From assembly GCF_009789575.1 (NCBI RefSeq), contig NZ_CP046908.1, positions 3,253,001 to 3,317,000 on the forward strand: a stretch of DNA of 64,000 nt, given 5' to 3'. Every line of letters begins with the position of its first letter. Position 1 is the stretch's first letter. Positions 1 through 8,629 of this stretch are shown here, piece after piece. Origin of the DNA: Stappia indica. GTDB lineage: Bacteria > Pseudomonadota > Alphaproteobacteria > Rhizobiales > Stappiaceae. The translations under genes and the position numbers were made by a program. The notes below the pieces were generated by a model. The model was given only the letters and a program-made list of their open reading frames with translations, had not been told where the DNA came from and did no database searches.

Positions 1-1
1 C

Positions 2-421
2 AACCTGCTGGCGGCGCTCGTCCGCCGCGCAGCCGCGGCCCTGGACGAGGATTTCGACATCGAAGTGCTCGAGATGCATCATCGTCACAAAGTCGACGCG
101 CCGTCCGGCACCGCCTATCTCCTGGGCGAAGCTGCGGCGAAAGGCCGAGGCCTCGATCTCGCCGAGCGCAGCGTGCGCAGCCGCGACGGGTTCACCGGCG
201 AGCGTCCGCGCGGCGACATCGGTTTCGCAACCTTGCGCGGCGGTACGGTCATCGGCGATCACAGCGTCGTCTTCGCCGGACCGCTCGAGACGATCACCCT
301 TTCTCACCACGCCCAGGACCGGCAGATCTTTGCCCGGGGCGCGGTGAAGGCGGCCCTGTGGGCCCGCGACAGGAAGCCCGGCTTCTACACGATGGAGGAT
401 GTGCTCGGTCTGCGCGACTGA
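2..421 (+). CDS. dapB: 4-hydroxy-tetrahydrodipicolinate reductase, C-terminal part (partial at window edge)
   Basis: This is the 3' part of dapB, open from the first base of the window; the reading frame begins at base 2. The enzyme reduces 4-hydroxy-tetrahydrodipicolinate with NAD(P)H in the diaminopimelate and lysine pathway in the cytoplasm. The visible segment has the family signature [13 protein letters not shown], which carries the catalytic His and the substrate-binding Lys, followed by the [16 protein letters not shown] stretch and the C-terminal helix ending in VLGLRD. The missing N-terminal half would hold the nucleotide-binding Rossmann fold. The stop is followed after 40 bases by gpmA on the same strand, so the two may be cotranscribed. 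Identification is firm; only the 5' end is unseen. Confidence 0.95.
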   Translation, partial: NLLAALVRRAAAALDEDFDIEVLEMHHRHKVDAPSGTAYLLGEAAAKGRGLDLAERSVRSRDGFTGERPRGDIGFATLRGGTVIGDHSVVFAGPLETITLSHHAQDRQIFARGAVKAALWARDRKPGFYTMEDVLGLRD

Positions 422-460
422 GCCGCATCTTCCGGCATCCGATCTGGAGACAGTCTCGCA

Positions 461-1081
461 ATGGAACATCTTCTTGTGCTCGTGCGCCACGGGCAGAGCG
501 AATGGAACCTGAAGAACCTTTTCACCGGCTGGAAGGACCCCGGCCTGACAGAGAAGGGGATCGCCGAGGCGCGCGCTGCCGGCGGCAAGCTGCGCGACCT
601 GAAGCTCGCCTTCGACATCGCCTTCACATCCGATCTCAGTCGTGCCCAGAACACCCTCAAGCTGATCCTGGAGGAACTGGGTCAGGAGGACCTGGAGACG
701 GTGCGCGATCAGGCTCTTAACGAGCGCGACTACGGCGACCTCACGGGGATGAACAAGGACGAGGCGCGCGAGAAGTTCGGCGAGGAGCAGGTGCATGTGT
801 GGCGCCGCTCCTTCGACGTTCCCCCTCCCGGCGGCGAAAGCCTCAAGATGACCGCCGAGCGCGTGCTGCCCTATTACCGGTCCGAGATTCTGCCGCAGGT
901 GATTGCCGGCAAGCGGGTGATCGTCGCCGCCCACGGCAACTCGTTGCGGGCGCTGGTGATGGAGCTGGAAGGCCTGTCGCCCGATGAGATCCTCAAGCGC
1001 GAGTTGGCGACCGGCGCGCCGATCGTCTACCGGCTGACGGACGAGGGCAAGGTCGCCTCCGTCCAGGATCTCTCCGACTGA
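461..1081 (+). CDS. gpmA: 2,3-bisphosphoglycerate-dependent phosphoglycerate mutase
   Basis: A 206-aa histidine-phosphatase-fold enzyme that interconverts 3- and 2-phosphoglycerate in glycolysis and gluconeogenesis, in the cytoplasm. The catalytic motif [10 protein letters not shown] is near the N-terminus, with Arg9 and His10 (the phosphorylated His). The second active-site His is in [10 protein letters not shown] at about residue 158, and the [12 protein letters not shown] segment is typical of cofactor-dependent PGMs. At 206 aa it is shorter than the roughly 250-aa E. coli GpmA but matches the short alphaproteobacterial form. The ATG at 461 puts the start seven residues before the RHG motif, as usual for the family. 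It follows dapB by 40 bases and ends 13 bases before a strong bidirectional terminator. Confidence 0.93.
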   Translation: MEHLLVLVRHGQSEWNLKNLFTGWKDPGLTEKGIAEARAAGGKLRDLKLAFDIAFTSDLSRAQNTLKLILEELGQEDLETVRDQALNERDYGDLTGMNKDEAREKFGEEQVHVWRRSFDVPPPGGESLKMTAERVLPYYRSEILPQVIAGKRVIVAAHGNSLRALVMELEGLSPDEILKRELATGAPIVYRLTDEGKVASVQDLSD

Positions 1082-1094
1082 AACGACCTCTTTC

Positions 1095-1158
1095 GCCGCA
1101 GGTCAAAAAGAAACGGCCGCGCCCTTAGGAGCGCGGCCGTTTCTTTTTGACCTGCGGC
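1095..1158. terminator. Bidirectional Rho-independent terminator between convergent genes
   Basis: A perfect 28-bp inverted repeat (1095-1122 and 1131-1158) encloses an 8-base loop. The core is GC-rich (acggccgcgc) and the outer stem contains an A-run on one side and a T-run on the other. Read from either strand it therefore gives a GC hairpin followed by a U-rich stretch. It lies between the convergent gpmA (+) and the sugar kinase (-) and should stop transcription from both. Confidence 0.93.
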
Positions 1159-1177
1159 AGGAAGACGCGTCAGGCGG

Positions 1178-2179
1178 TCACAGACCGAAGCCCTGCTGCT
1201 CCGCCAGCTGCTTCAGCGAGCGCTCCGGGCGGGCGCCGACATGGCCGATGACTTCCGCCGCACACAGGCAGCCGAGCTCGGCCGAGGTGGTGAAGTCGAA
1301 ACTGCGGGCCTGGCCGAGCAGGAAGCCGGAGGCGAACAGGTCGCCGGCGCCGGTCAGATCAACGACATCGGTCACCGCGGCGGCGGGAACCCGCACGGTC
1401 TCCTCGCGCGAAATCGCCATCGCACCATGGGCGCCGAGGGTGAGCGCGGTGGTCGGGCAGTCCCCGCGAACGGCCGCGATCGCCGTATCGAGGTCGGCGG
1501 TCTCGTACAGCGCCTTCAACTCGTGCTCGTTGGCGAACAGCAGGTCGATCGTGCCATCGCGCATCATGCCGAGGAACTCGGAGCGGTAGCGGTCGACGCA
1601 GAAACTGTCGGAAAGCGTCAGGCTGACCTTACGGCCGTGCGCATGGGCGATCTCGGCAGCCTTGAGGAAGGCCGCCTTGGCCGCGGGCGGATCCCAGAGA
1701 TAGCCTTCCATATAGGTGATCGCCGAGGCCGCGACCGTGTCCGCATCGATGTCCTTTTCGGACAGCTCGACGCAGGCGCCCAGATAGGTGTTCATGGTCC
1801 GCTCGCCATCCGGCGTGATCAGGATCATCGAGCGCGCCGTGGGTGGGCCGTCGACGAGGACCGGCGTTTCGAAATGCACGCCGGTGCCGCGCATGTCATG
1901 GCGAAAGGCGCTGCCGAGTTCGTCTTCTGCGACCTTGCCGAAATAGGCGGAGGCCCCGCCGAGCACGGCAACGCCGGCTGCCGTATTTCCGGCGCTGCCG
2001 CCGGAAATACGGGTGGTCTGCCCCATCTTCTCGTAAAGGCGCACGGCCTCCTCGGTGTCGATCAGGCGCATCGAGCCCTTCACGAGCTTTTCGTGGACGA
2101 GGAAATCCTCCTCCACATGGGCGAAGACGTCGCAAATGGCATTGCCGATGCACAGTGTGTCGAAGCGCTGGCTGGTCAT
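1178..2179 (-). CDS. PfkB-family carbohydrate kinase, adenosine kinase-like
   Basis: A 333-aa ribokinase/PfkB-family kinase. The N-terminus has the family pattern (TLCIGNAICDVFAHV, then ISGGSAGNTAAGVAVLGG), and the C-terminal signature DLTGAGDLFASGF at about residue 274 carries the catalytic Asp of GAGD (residue 280). The arrangement, including IGNAICDV and the NEHELKALYE segment, resembles the adenosine kinases of alphaproteobacteria, which phosphorylate adenosine to AMP in purine salvage. The family also includes sugar kinases, so the substrate is inferred from overall resemblance. The gene is on the minus strand, lies 43 bases after pheA, and ends at the shared terminator with gpmA. Confidence 0.85.
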   Translation of the reverse strand: MTSQRFDTLCIGNAICDVFAHVEEDFLVHEKLVKGSMRLIDTEEAVRLYEKMGQTTRISGGSAGNTAAGVAVLGGASAYFGKVAEDELGSAFRHDMRGTGVHFETPVLVDGPPTARSMILITPDGERTMNTYLGACVELSEKDIDADTVAASAITYMEGYLWDPPAAKAAFLKAAEIAHAHGRKVSLTLSDSFCVDRYRSEFLGMMRDGTIDLLFANEHELKALYETADLDTAIAAVRGDCPTTALTLGAHGAMAISREETVRVPAAAVTDVVDLTGAGDLFASGFLLGQARSFDFTTSAELGCLCAAEVIGHVGARPERSLKQLAEQQGFGL

Positions 2180-2222
2180 GGGGATGGAAATATCCTTATC
2201 TTGTGTCGGGCGAGAGCGGCCG

Positions 2223-3113
2223 TCAGATGCCGGGCGTCGGACGCAAGGCGCGGTTGGCCTCGGGCTCGCGGATCTTGTCGCGGAACGTGCTGGCCGGATA
2301 GATGCCGAGCAGCTTGAACTCGGCGGAGAAGAACTCCAGTTCCTCCAGCGCCAGCGAGACGCTGCGGTCTTCCGGATGGCCTTCGACGTCGGCGTAGAAC
2401 ATGGACGCGAAGAACTGGCCCTCGAGCTGGTAGGATTCCAGCTTGGTCATGTTGACGCCGTTGGTGGCAAAGCCGCCGAGCGCTTTGTAGAGAGCCGCCG
2501 GGACGTTGCGCACGCGGAAGATGAACGTGGTGATGACCGGCTGGCCGTTGTTCTCTGCACGCACCCCGTCGCGCGACAGGATGAGGAACCGCGTGGTGTT
2601 GTGGGCCTCGTCCTCCACGTCGCGGCGCAGGATCTCCAGCCCATAGGCATCGGCAGCCATCTGCGGCGCCAGCGCGGCTGCACTCGGATCTCCGGCCTCG
2701 GCGATCTGGCGTGCGGAGCCGGCGGTATCGGCCCCGACGATGGCACGCAGTCCGAGCTCGCGGATGATCTTGCGGCACTGTCCGAGGGCCATGACATGGC
2801 TCTGCACGCTCTTCAGCTGCTCGATCCTGGCGCCGGGCAGCCCCATCAGCTGGAAGCGGATGGGGAGGAAATACTCGCCGATGATCTGCAGCGAAGAGCG
2901 GGGCAGCAGGTGATGGATGTCCGCAACACGGCCGGCAACGGAATTCTCGACCGGGATCATGCCGAGATCGGCGTCCCCGTTCTCGAGCGCGGTGAAGCAA
3001 TCCTCGAAGGTGGCACAGGGCACGGCTTCATAGTCGGGATAGACATTGTGGCAGGCCATGTGCGAGTTGGCCCCGTATTCGCCCTGGAAGACGATGCGCT
3101 TCTTGTTCGTCAT
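2223..3113 (-). CDS. pheA: Prephenate dehydratase (P-protein type with ACT domain)
   Basis: A 296-aa enzyme that converts prephenate to phenylpyruvate in phenylalanine synthesis. The periplasmic-binding-protein-like catalytic domain covers about residues 5-180 and contains the NTTRFLIL motif (residues 172-179), whose Thr is catalytic in the family. An ACT regulatory domain follows at about 190-275, with the ALYKAL segment. The usual ESRP Phe-binding motif reads ESYQ here (226-229). There is no chorismate mutase domain. I chose the ATG at 3113 because MTNKKRIVFQGEYGANS is the typical start; the frame stays open further upstream, but that part overlaps kdsB. kdsB ends 13 bases upstream on the same strand, so the two genes and the kinase probably form one transcript. 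Confidence 0.94.
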   Translation of the reverse strand: MTNKKRIVFQGEYGANSHMACHNVYPDYEAVPCATFEDCFTALENGDADLGMIPVENSVAGRVADIHHLLPRSSLQIIGEYFLPIRFQLMGLPGARIEQLKSVQSHVMALGQCRKIIRELGLRAIVGADTAGSARQIAEAGDPSAAALAPQMAADAYGLEILRRDVEDEAHNTTRFLILSRDGVRAENNGQPVITTFIFRVRNVPAALYKALGGFATNGVNMTKLESYQLEGQFFASMFYADVEGHPEDRSVSLALEELEFFSAEFKLLGIYPASTFRDKIREPEANRALRPTPGI

Positions 3114-3126
3114 GTTCGACCGGTTA

Positions 3127-3891
3127 TCAGCTGGGGTTTGAGACGCGGGATGCGAAAATGGCCCGCACGGCTTCGAGATCGCGGGGGGTGTTGACGTCCA
3201 TCGGCACGCTGTCGATGAGACCGACATCGATGCGCATGCCGGCTTCGAGCGCCCGCAGCTGCTCGAGGCTTTCGCGCTTTTCCAGCGGCGAGGGCGGCAG
3301 GGATACGAAACGGTCGAGCGCGGTCCGCCGATAGGCGTAAAGGCCGATATGCTGATAGAGCGGCCCGGGACCGGTCGGGGCGGTCGCCCGCGTGAAATAG
3401 AGCGCGCGCAGCCGGCGTTCGCCAACCGGCGTTCCCACCGTCTTGACGAAGCTGGGATCCGTCCTGCCGGCCTCGCTGCGGATTTCCGTTGCGATGGTGC
3501 CGATATCGACCGCCGGATCGGACAGGGGATCGAAGGCGGCACGGATCGCTTCCGGGTCGATCAGGGGCACGTCGCCCTGCAGGTTGAGCACGATCTCGTA
3601 TTCGCGCGCCGGGTCGACCGCCTCGGCGGCGGCCCGGACGCGGTCGGAGCCGCTCGGCAGGTCGGGATCGGTCATCACTGCGGTTCCGCCGGCAGCTTCC
3701 ACGGCGGCCCTGATGTCCGGATGATCGCAGGCAACGACGACGGGACCGATCTCGGCGGCCATGCCGCGCTCAATCACATGCGCGATCATCGGCTTGCCGG
3801 CAATGAGCGCGAGAGGCTTGTCGGGCAGGCGCGTGGATGCCATCCGCGCCGGGATCACCACCAGGGCGGACAGGGGTGCAGGGGTCGTCAC
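3127..3891 (-). CDS. kdsB: 3-deoxy-manno-octulosonate cytidylyltransferase (CMP-Kdo synthetase)
   Basis: A 254-aa enzyme that activates Kdo with CTP for lipopolysaccharide inner-core synthesis in the cytoplasm. Seen are the N-terminal nucleotide-binding motif [17 protein letters not shown], the [11 protein letters not shown] metal and nucleotide site, [12 protein letters not shown] and LEQLRALE, all family hallmarks. The frame is open back to 4071, but I chose a GTG at 3891: a GAAAGG Shine-Dalgarno lies six bases before it and the resulting length matches the family (about 250 aa). The longer version would add about 60 unconserved residues. It is followed closely by pheA and is divergent from the cytochrome c gene. 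Confidence 0.92.
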   Translation of the reverse strand: MTTPAPLSALVVIPARMASTRLPDKPLALIAGKPMIAHVIERGMAAEIGPVVVACDHPDIRAAVEAAGGTAVMTDPDLPSGSDRVRAAAEAVDPAREYEIVLNLQGDVPLIDPEAIRAAFDPLSDPAVDIGTIATEIRSEAGRTDPSFVKTVGTPVGERRLRALYFTRATAPTGPGPLYQHIGLYAYRRTALDRFVSLPPSPLEKRESLEQLRALEAGMRIDVGLIDSVPMDVNTPRDLEAVRAIFASRVSNPS

Positions 3892-4095
3892 GGGCGGCCT
3901 TTCGGGCGCCGGAAGGGTGCGGGGCACGCCCGACGGCAACATGCGATGATTTGTATCATGGACTGCCCTTTTAAACCTATGGACACGAGCGTCAAAAACT
4001 TTGTAGTTTCCGGCGACTTTTTCACCACGCGCCGCGTTGCGCGGGGCCTTCTCGTATTGGCCTTGCAGCAACCGAGGGAGTTGGAGCCAGCGGGA

Positions 4096-4776
4096 ATGAA
4101 TTCTGCCAAGCTAAATATGATCGCCGGTGCGATCCTGTCCGTCCTCCTCCTCACGATGGGACTCGGCATCGTGTCGGAAATCATCTTCCACCAGGATACG
4201 CCCGAGAAGCCGGGCTACGAGATCGTCGTGGCCGAGGCGGATACCGGTTCGGCACCGGCCGAGGAAGCGCCGCAGGTCGAGCCGATCGCGGTTCGCCTCC
4301 AGAGCGCTTCGGCAGAAGACGGCGAGAAGCTGACCCGCGCCTGCGCGTCCTGCCACGACTTCTCCAGCGCCAACACCAACAAGGTTGGTCCGGGCCTGTG
4401 GCAGGTGGTCGGTCGCGCGCCGGCGACCCACGAAGGGTTCCGCTATTCGAGCGGCATGCAGGCCTATGCCCAGGAGCATGAGGCCTGGACCTACGAGAAC
4501 CTCGACCACTTCCTGGCCGGCCCGAAGCAGGAAGTCTCCGGTACCTCGATGGGCTACGCCGGTATGCGCAAGCCCGAGGATCGCGCCAATCTGATCGCCT
4601 ATCTGCGCACGCTGTCGGAAAATCCGCAGCCGCTGCCGGAAGCGCCCGCTGCCGATGCTCCTGCTGCCGAAGCGCCCGCGACCGAGGCTCCTGCGACGGA
4701 GGCTCCTGCTGCTGAAGCGCCTGCGACGGAGGCTCCGGCGACGGAGACTCCCGCGGAAGGCACGCAGGCTCAATAA
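4096..4776 (+). CDS. Membrane-anchored class I cytochrome c
   Basis: A 226-aa cytochrome c of the c552/CycM type. An uncleaved N-terminal membrane anchor (about residues 8-30) is followed by a periplasmic linker, then a single-haem class I domain with CASCH at residues 83-87 and a likely axial Met at 152 in GTSMGYAGM. In alphaproteobacteria such proteins carry electrons from the bc1 complex to terminal oxidases at the periplasmic face. The last 55 or so residues are a low-complexity tail of Ala, Pro, Glu and Thr repeats, which is unusual. The ATG at 4096 is preceded by a GGAG 11 bases upstream. A Rho-independent terminator follows the stop. The upstream gap (3892-4095) is shared with divergent kdsB. 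Confidence 0.92.
   Translation: MNSAKLNMIAGAILSVLLLTMGLGIVSEIIFHQDTPEKPGYEIVVAEADTGSAPAEEAPQVEPIAVRLQSASAEDGEKLTRACASCHDFSSANTNKVGPGLWQVVGRAPATHEGFRYSSGMQAYAQEHEAWTYENLDHFLAGPKQEVSGTSMGYAGMRKPEDRANLIAYLRTLSENPQPLPEAPAADAPAAEAPATEAPATEAPAAEAPATEAPATETPAEGTQAQ
4648..4770 (+). repeat. Imperfect tandem repeats coding an Ala/Pro/Glu/Thr tail
   Basis: The 3' end of the cytochrome c gene is built from imperfect 12-base units of the kind gaggctcctgcg, translating to repeated [13 protein letters not shown] and similar. The units differ mainly at third positions and by Ala/Thr exchanges. This looks like slippage-prone, in-frame sequence coding a flexible, acidic, proline-rich tail. Confidence 0.8.
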
Positions 4777-4820
4777 TGCCGGCGCGGTGGCTTTCGCCTC
4801 CGACTTGAAGCGAAGTTCGA

Positions 4821-4850
4821 AAGGCCGGGCGTGAGCCCGGCCTTTTCCTT
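4821..4850 (+). terminator. Rho-independent terminator after cytochrome c
   Basis: A perfect 10-bp stem (aaggccgggc and gcccggcctt) with a gtga loop, followed by ttccttttcc. It is 44 bases after the cytochrome c stop codon. Confidence 0.88.
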
Positions 4851-5044
4851 TTCCAGGCCTCCGCTTCCTTCAGTCGAGCAAGGTCTGAGTTGAAAGTTTC
4901 CGCTGCGTTCCGGCTGTGAAGGTGCGCGGCTTTCGGCTATAACCCTTGCGGTTTGCGGGGGTGTCGATGCGTTGACCCTGGGGGGTGGCCGCCATTCGTC
5001 TGCAAATACCTCTTTAACCGGGATGTGATACGCAGTTTTATCAG

Positions 5045-5103
5045 GTATGGAGACGTCGGGCTTGAACGACACGCAAGCGGGTCGGACAAGCATGTCTCCA
5101 TAC
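5045..5103 (+). repeat. 10-bp perfect inverted repeat with 39-base spacer in the diguanylate cyclase leader
   Basis: GTATGGAGAC at 5045-5054 is the exact reverse complement of GTCTCCATAC at 5094-5103. The spacer can form smaller helices (GTCG with CGAC; CTTG with CAAG). The element ends 25 bases before the ATG at 5129, so it would be a folded 5' leader in the mRNA or a split operator in the DNA. Confidence 0.55.
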
Positions 5104-5128
5104 GCGTATCGTTGGCAAGCGAGGGGCC

Positions 5129-6517
5129 ATGACGCAGGCGTCCGGCGGCAAGGAATTGGCGCTGATCCGATGGAAGCATCGGACGATCGCCTTTGCCGTC
5201 GTTGCATTCATCTGCGTTCTGGGGATTGCTCTCACCGGCTACATCTCGGCGCTGCTGACGGAAAACGCCCAGAAGCGCCTGCAGAACGAAACGCTGTCCC
5301 GTCTCTCGGAGGCGAGAGCCCGGCTCGAGGGAACCATCGGCGCGACGCTCTACATTTCGCAAGGGCTCGTCAGCTTCACCGCCATCAACAGCGATCTCAC
5401 CCAGCGCCAGTTCCGCCGGTTCGCGGAGGAGATCTCCTCGCTCAACAACCATGTGAAGCTCGTTGCCCTCGCTCCGGACAACGTGGTTCGCTACGTCTAT
5501 CCGCTGCTCGGCAATTTGAGGGCGCTCGGTCTCGACTACAGCAAGAACGAGGAACAGTGGACGGTGGTGAAGCGGGTGATGCAGGAAAGGCGCACCGTGG
5601 TCGCCGGTCCGGTCAACCTGGTTCAGGGCGGGCGTGCGCTGATTGCGCGGTCGCCGGTGCTGATTCCCGTCGAGGAGGACGAGACCAGTGCCGAGCGCCG
5701 GTACTGGGGGATCGCCTCCGTGGTGATCGACATGGATGCGCTGTTCGAGGATGCCGGCATCCGGCCGGAGATGAACGGCTACCAGTTCGCGATCCGCGGT
5801 GCGGATGGTCTCGGACCTGCCGGAGGCATGGTTCTGGGGGATCCCAACCTGTTCGACAGCGGAGCGGTGGTGCTGCCGGTCAATCTGCCGAATGGCACGT
5901 GGCAGATGGCGAGCCGGCCGGTCGGCGGCTGGACGACAACCTCCCCGGAGGTGCGCATCGCGCGGATGGTCGGCTTCGGCGTGACATTCGCGATCGCCTT
6001 CCTTTCGGCGATGGTGGTGATCGCCCAGCAACGGGCGCGGTCCATGGCGCTGCACGATGCCCTGACCGGGCTGCCCAACCGCCGCCTTCTGGAAGACCGG
6101 CTGCAACAGCTGGCTGCCCTCAACGAGCGGACAGGCCTGGGCTTCCAGGTGTTTTTCGTCGATCTCAATGCGTTCAAGCCGATCAACGACACGTTCGGTC
6201 ACGCGGTGGGCGACATGGTCCTGCGCGAGGTCGGCAAGCGGCTGCGTCAGGAGACGCGGGAATCCGACACGATCGCACGGATCGGCGGCGACGAGTTCGT
6301 GGTCGTGGTTCCGGGCATGACCCACCACCAGAGCACCGCCAATATCGCAGAGCGGCTGCGCCAGGCGGTCAGCGAGCCGGTGCGGGCGGGCGACCACGTG
6401 ATCGGCATTCGAGCCAGTGTCGGCTGGGCGGTCTATCCGGACGACGCGACGACGATCCCTGAGATTCTCGAGCTCGCGGACCAGCGGATGTACCGCGAGA
6501 AACTCGCCGCCGCCTGA
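5129..6517 (+). CDS. Membrane-bound CHASE-domain diguanylate cyclase (GGDEF)
   Basis: A 462-aa sensor enzyme that makes cyclic di-GMP from two GTP. A membrane helix at about residues 18-40 leads into a periplasmic CHASE-type sensing region (about 60-270), then a second helix (about 283-303) and a GGDEF domain. The GGDEF motif is intact at residues 386-390, and the inhibitory I-site RESD lies five residues before it, so both activity and product inhibition are predicted. DALTGLPNRR begins the cyclase domain. There is no EAL domain. The ATG at 5129 has an AGGGG just before it with short spacing. The ligand is unknown. It stands alone between a terminated gene and the peptide transporter operon. 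Confidence 0.9.
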   Translation: MTQASGGKELALIRWKHRTIAFAVVAFICVLGIALTGYISALLTENAQKRLQNETLSRLSEARARLEGTIGATLYISQGLVSFTAINSDLTQRQFRRFAEEISSLNNHVKLVALAPDNVVRYVYPLLGNLRALGLDYSKNEEQWTVVKRVMQERRTVVAGPVNLVQGGRALIARSPVLIPVEEDETSAERRYWGIASVVIDMDALFEDAGIRPEMNGYQFAIRGADGLGPAGGMVLGDPNLFDSGAVVLPVNLPNGTWQMASRPVGGWTTTSPEVRIARMVGFGVTFAIAFLSAMVVIAQQRARSMALHDALTGLPNRRLLEDRLQQLAALNERTGLGFQVFFVDLNAFKPINDTFGHAVGDMVLREVGKRLRQETRESDTIARIGGDEFVVVVPGMTHHQSTANIAERLRQAVSEPVRAGDHVIGIRASVGWAVYPDDATTIPEILELADQRMYREKLAAA

Positions 6518-6658
6518 CCCTGGCACGGCCTGCCGGCGCGTTCCGTCACGATTAAACTTTCGTCATGAAGCGTTTCACGTCTGTCGGCGGGCGGTACAAC
6601 TCCCTAATATGCCTTCAGGGCAACAACGCCGGCGCAGCCGCGTGGCCAAAAGAGGCGC

Positions 6659-8629
6659 GTGTCGCGGCAAGACAGACGGATCCGTTCAATCGCCATGATG
6701 CAGACAGATCGCCAAACCACTTTCCTTCGTTCGTCCGCCAAGGGAGATACGGCCGCCCGGCACCTGCCGGCCGTCCCCTGGTTCGTGGCCTTGCCGCTGG
6801 TGGCCTTGTGCCTGTTGCTGGCCGGCCTTTCGGCCGTACGGGCGCAGGACGAACCTGAATGGCGGCATGCGGCGTCGCTGACCGGCGAGCCTCGATATCC
6901 CGAGGGCTTCGAGCATTTCGACTATGTCAATCCCGATGCCCCGAAGGGCGGGCGGGTGCGGCTCGCGGCCTCGACGGGCTTTGACTCCCTCAACCCGATC
7001 CTGTCGCGCGGCAATCCGGCGCCCGGTCTCGGGCTGATGTACGATTCGCTGCTCGAGCCTTCGCTCGACGAGGTCGACATCAACGCCGACTACGGCATGC
7101 TGGCGGAGGCGCTGCGCTATCCGCAGGACTATAGCTGGGCGGAATACCGGCTGGACCCGCGTGCGCGCTGGCATGACGGCGAGCCGGTGACCACCGATGA
7201 CGTCGTCTGGAGCTTCAACAAGCTCATCGAGGTCAACCCGAGCCAGAGCTTCTACTACCGGCACGTCAAGAGCCTGGAGAAGGTCGGCGAGCGAACCGTG
7301 CGCTTCACGTTCGACGCCCCGGGCAACCGGGAGCTGCCCAAGATCGTCGGCCAGCTCCCCGTGCTGCCGAAGCACTGGTGGGAGGGAACGGACGCCAGCG
7401 GCGCGCAGCGCGATATCGCGCGCGGCACGCTGGAGCCGCCCCTCGGCTCCGGCCCCTACCGGGTCGGTTCCGTCGATCCTGGCCGCAGCATCGTCTACGA
7501 GCGCGTCGACGACTATTGGGCCAAGGATCATCCGGTGCGCGTCGGGTCCTATAATTTCGACGTGGTTCGCTACGATATCTTCCTCGATTCCGCCGTCGAG
7601 CTGGAGGCCTTCAAGGGCGACCAGTACGACTTCCGGGATGAGCCGAGCGCCAATGTCTGGTCGAAGGCCTATGATTTCCCCGCCGTGCGCGAGGGGCATG
7701 TGGTGCTGGAGGAGTTTCCGAGCCGGGCCTCTGGACGCATGCAGGCTTATGTACCCAACCTGCGCCGCGAGAAATTTCAGGACGCGCGGATCCGCGAAGC
7801 GCTGAACTACGCCTATGATTTCGAGACGACCAATGCCGTCGTCTCCGCCGGGCTGCACAAGCGGATCGGCTCTTATTTTGCCGGCACGGAGCTTGCCTCT
7901 TCAGGGCTGCCCACCGGCAAGGAGCTGGAAATCCTGGAGACCGTGCGCGACGAGGTGCCGCCCGAAGTGTTCTCCAAGCCCTTTGAGAACCCGGTCGGCG
8001 GCAATCCGCAGAACGTGCGCGAGAACCTGCGCCAGGCAGTGAGACTGTTCCGCGAGGCCGGCTACAAGCTCGACGGCGGGCGCATGGTGGATGCGAAGAC
8101 CGGCGAGCAGTTGAGCATCGAATTCATCTACTACGACCGCTCGGCCGAGCGCGGGCTTCTTCCCTACACGAAGAACCTGGAGAACATCGGCGTCAAGACG
8201 GTGCTCCGTCTCATCGACGTGCCGCAATACATCAACCGGGTGCAGAACCGCGACTTCGACGTGGCGACGCTGGTCTGGGGACAATCCCTGTCGCCCGGCA
8301 ACGAGCAGCGCGACTACTGGGGCTCGGAAGCCGCCGACCGGCCGCAGTCGAAGAACTACGCGGGCATCAAGAACCCGGCCATCGACAAGCTGATCGAGCG
8401 GGTCATCTTCGCAAAGGACCGCGAGGAGCTGGTGGCGGCGACCCATGCGCTCGACCGTGTCCTTCTGTGGAACCACTATGTGGTGCCGCAATTCTATTCC
8501 GACGTCGACCGCACGGCCCGCTGGGACAGGTTCGCGCATCCTGCAAAACTGCCGGAATTCACCCATGGCTTCCCCTCCATCTGGTGGTGGGATGCTGAAA
8601 AGGCCGCGACAATTCGGAAGGGGCAGTGA
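6659..8629 (+). CDS. Extracellular solute-binding protein family 5, YejA-like (first copy)
   Basis: A 656-aa periplasmic binding protein for an oligopeptide-type ABC transporter. A signal peptide (hydrophobic PWFVALPLVALCLLLAG, predicted cleavage after ARA before QDEPEW) is followed by a family 5 binding fold. The YejA-type opening FEHFDYVNPDAPKGGRVRL and PPLGSGPYRVG are visible. The GTG at 6659 has an AGAGG four bases upstream; an ATG at 6695 is an alternative that keeps the signal peptide but lacks a clear Shine-Dalgarno. YejA homologues bind peptides, including peptide-nucleotide antibiotics such as microcin C in E. coli; the ligand here is inferred. The stop overlaps the start of the second binding protein, showing translational coupling. 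Confidence 0.9.
   Translation: MSRQDRRIRSIAMMQTDRQTTFLRSSAKGDTAARHLPAVPWFVALPLVALCLLLAGLSAVRAQDEPEWRHAASLTGEPRYPEGFEHFDYVNPDAPKGGRVRLAASTGFDSLNPILSRGNPAPGLGLMYDSLLEPSLDEVDINADYGMLAEALRYPQDYSWAEYRLDPRARWHDGEPVTTDDVVWSFNKLIEVNPSQSFYYRHVKSLEKVGERTVRFTFDAPGNRELPKIVGQLPVLPKHWWEGTDASGAQRDIARGTLEPPLGSGPYRVGSVDPGRSIVYERVDDYWAKDHPVRVGSYNFDVVRYDIFLDSAVELEAFKGDQYDFRDEPSANVWSKAYDFPAVREGHVVLEEFPSRASGRMQAYVPNLRREKFQDARIREALNYAYDFETTNAVVSAGLHKRIGSYFAGTELASSGLPTGKELEILETVRDEVPPEVFSKPFENPVGGNPQNVRENLRQAVRLFREAGYKLDGGRMVDAKTGEQLSIEFIYYDRSAERGLLPYTKNLENIGVKTVLRLIDVPQYINRVQNRDFDVATLVWGQSLSPGNEQRDYWGSEAADRPQSKNYAGIKNPAIDKLIERVIFAKDREELVAATHALDRVLLWNHYVVPQFYSDVDRTARWDRFAHPAKLPEFTHGFPSIWWWDAEKAATIRKGQ

Larger units (their letters stand above)
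4777..5128. other. 352-bp gap: terminator plus leader of the diguanylate cyclase
   Basis: The first part holds the terminator of the cytochrome c gene (4821-4850). The remainder is a long leader for the diguanylate cyclase gene, with a possible -10 element TATAAC at 4938-4943 (no good -35 seen) and a long-range inverted repeat at 5045-5103. I see no plausible gene here. Confidence 0.6.

Noticed and set aside
4777-5128. c-di-GMP riboswitch in the diguanylate cyclase leader
   Set aside because: The conserved nucleotides of the known c-di-GMP classes were not recognised; only a long inverted repeat is supported.
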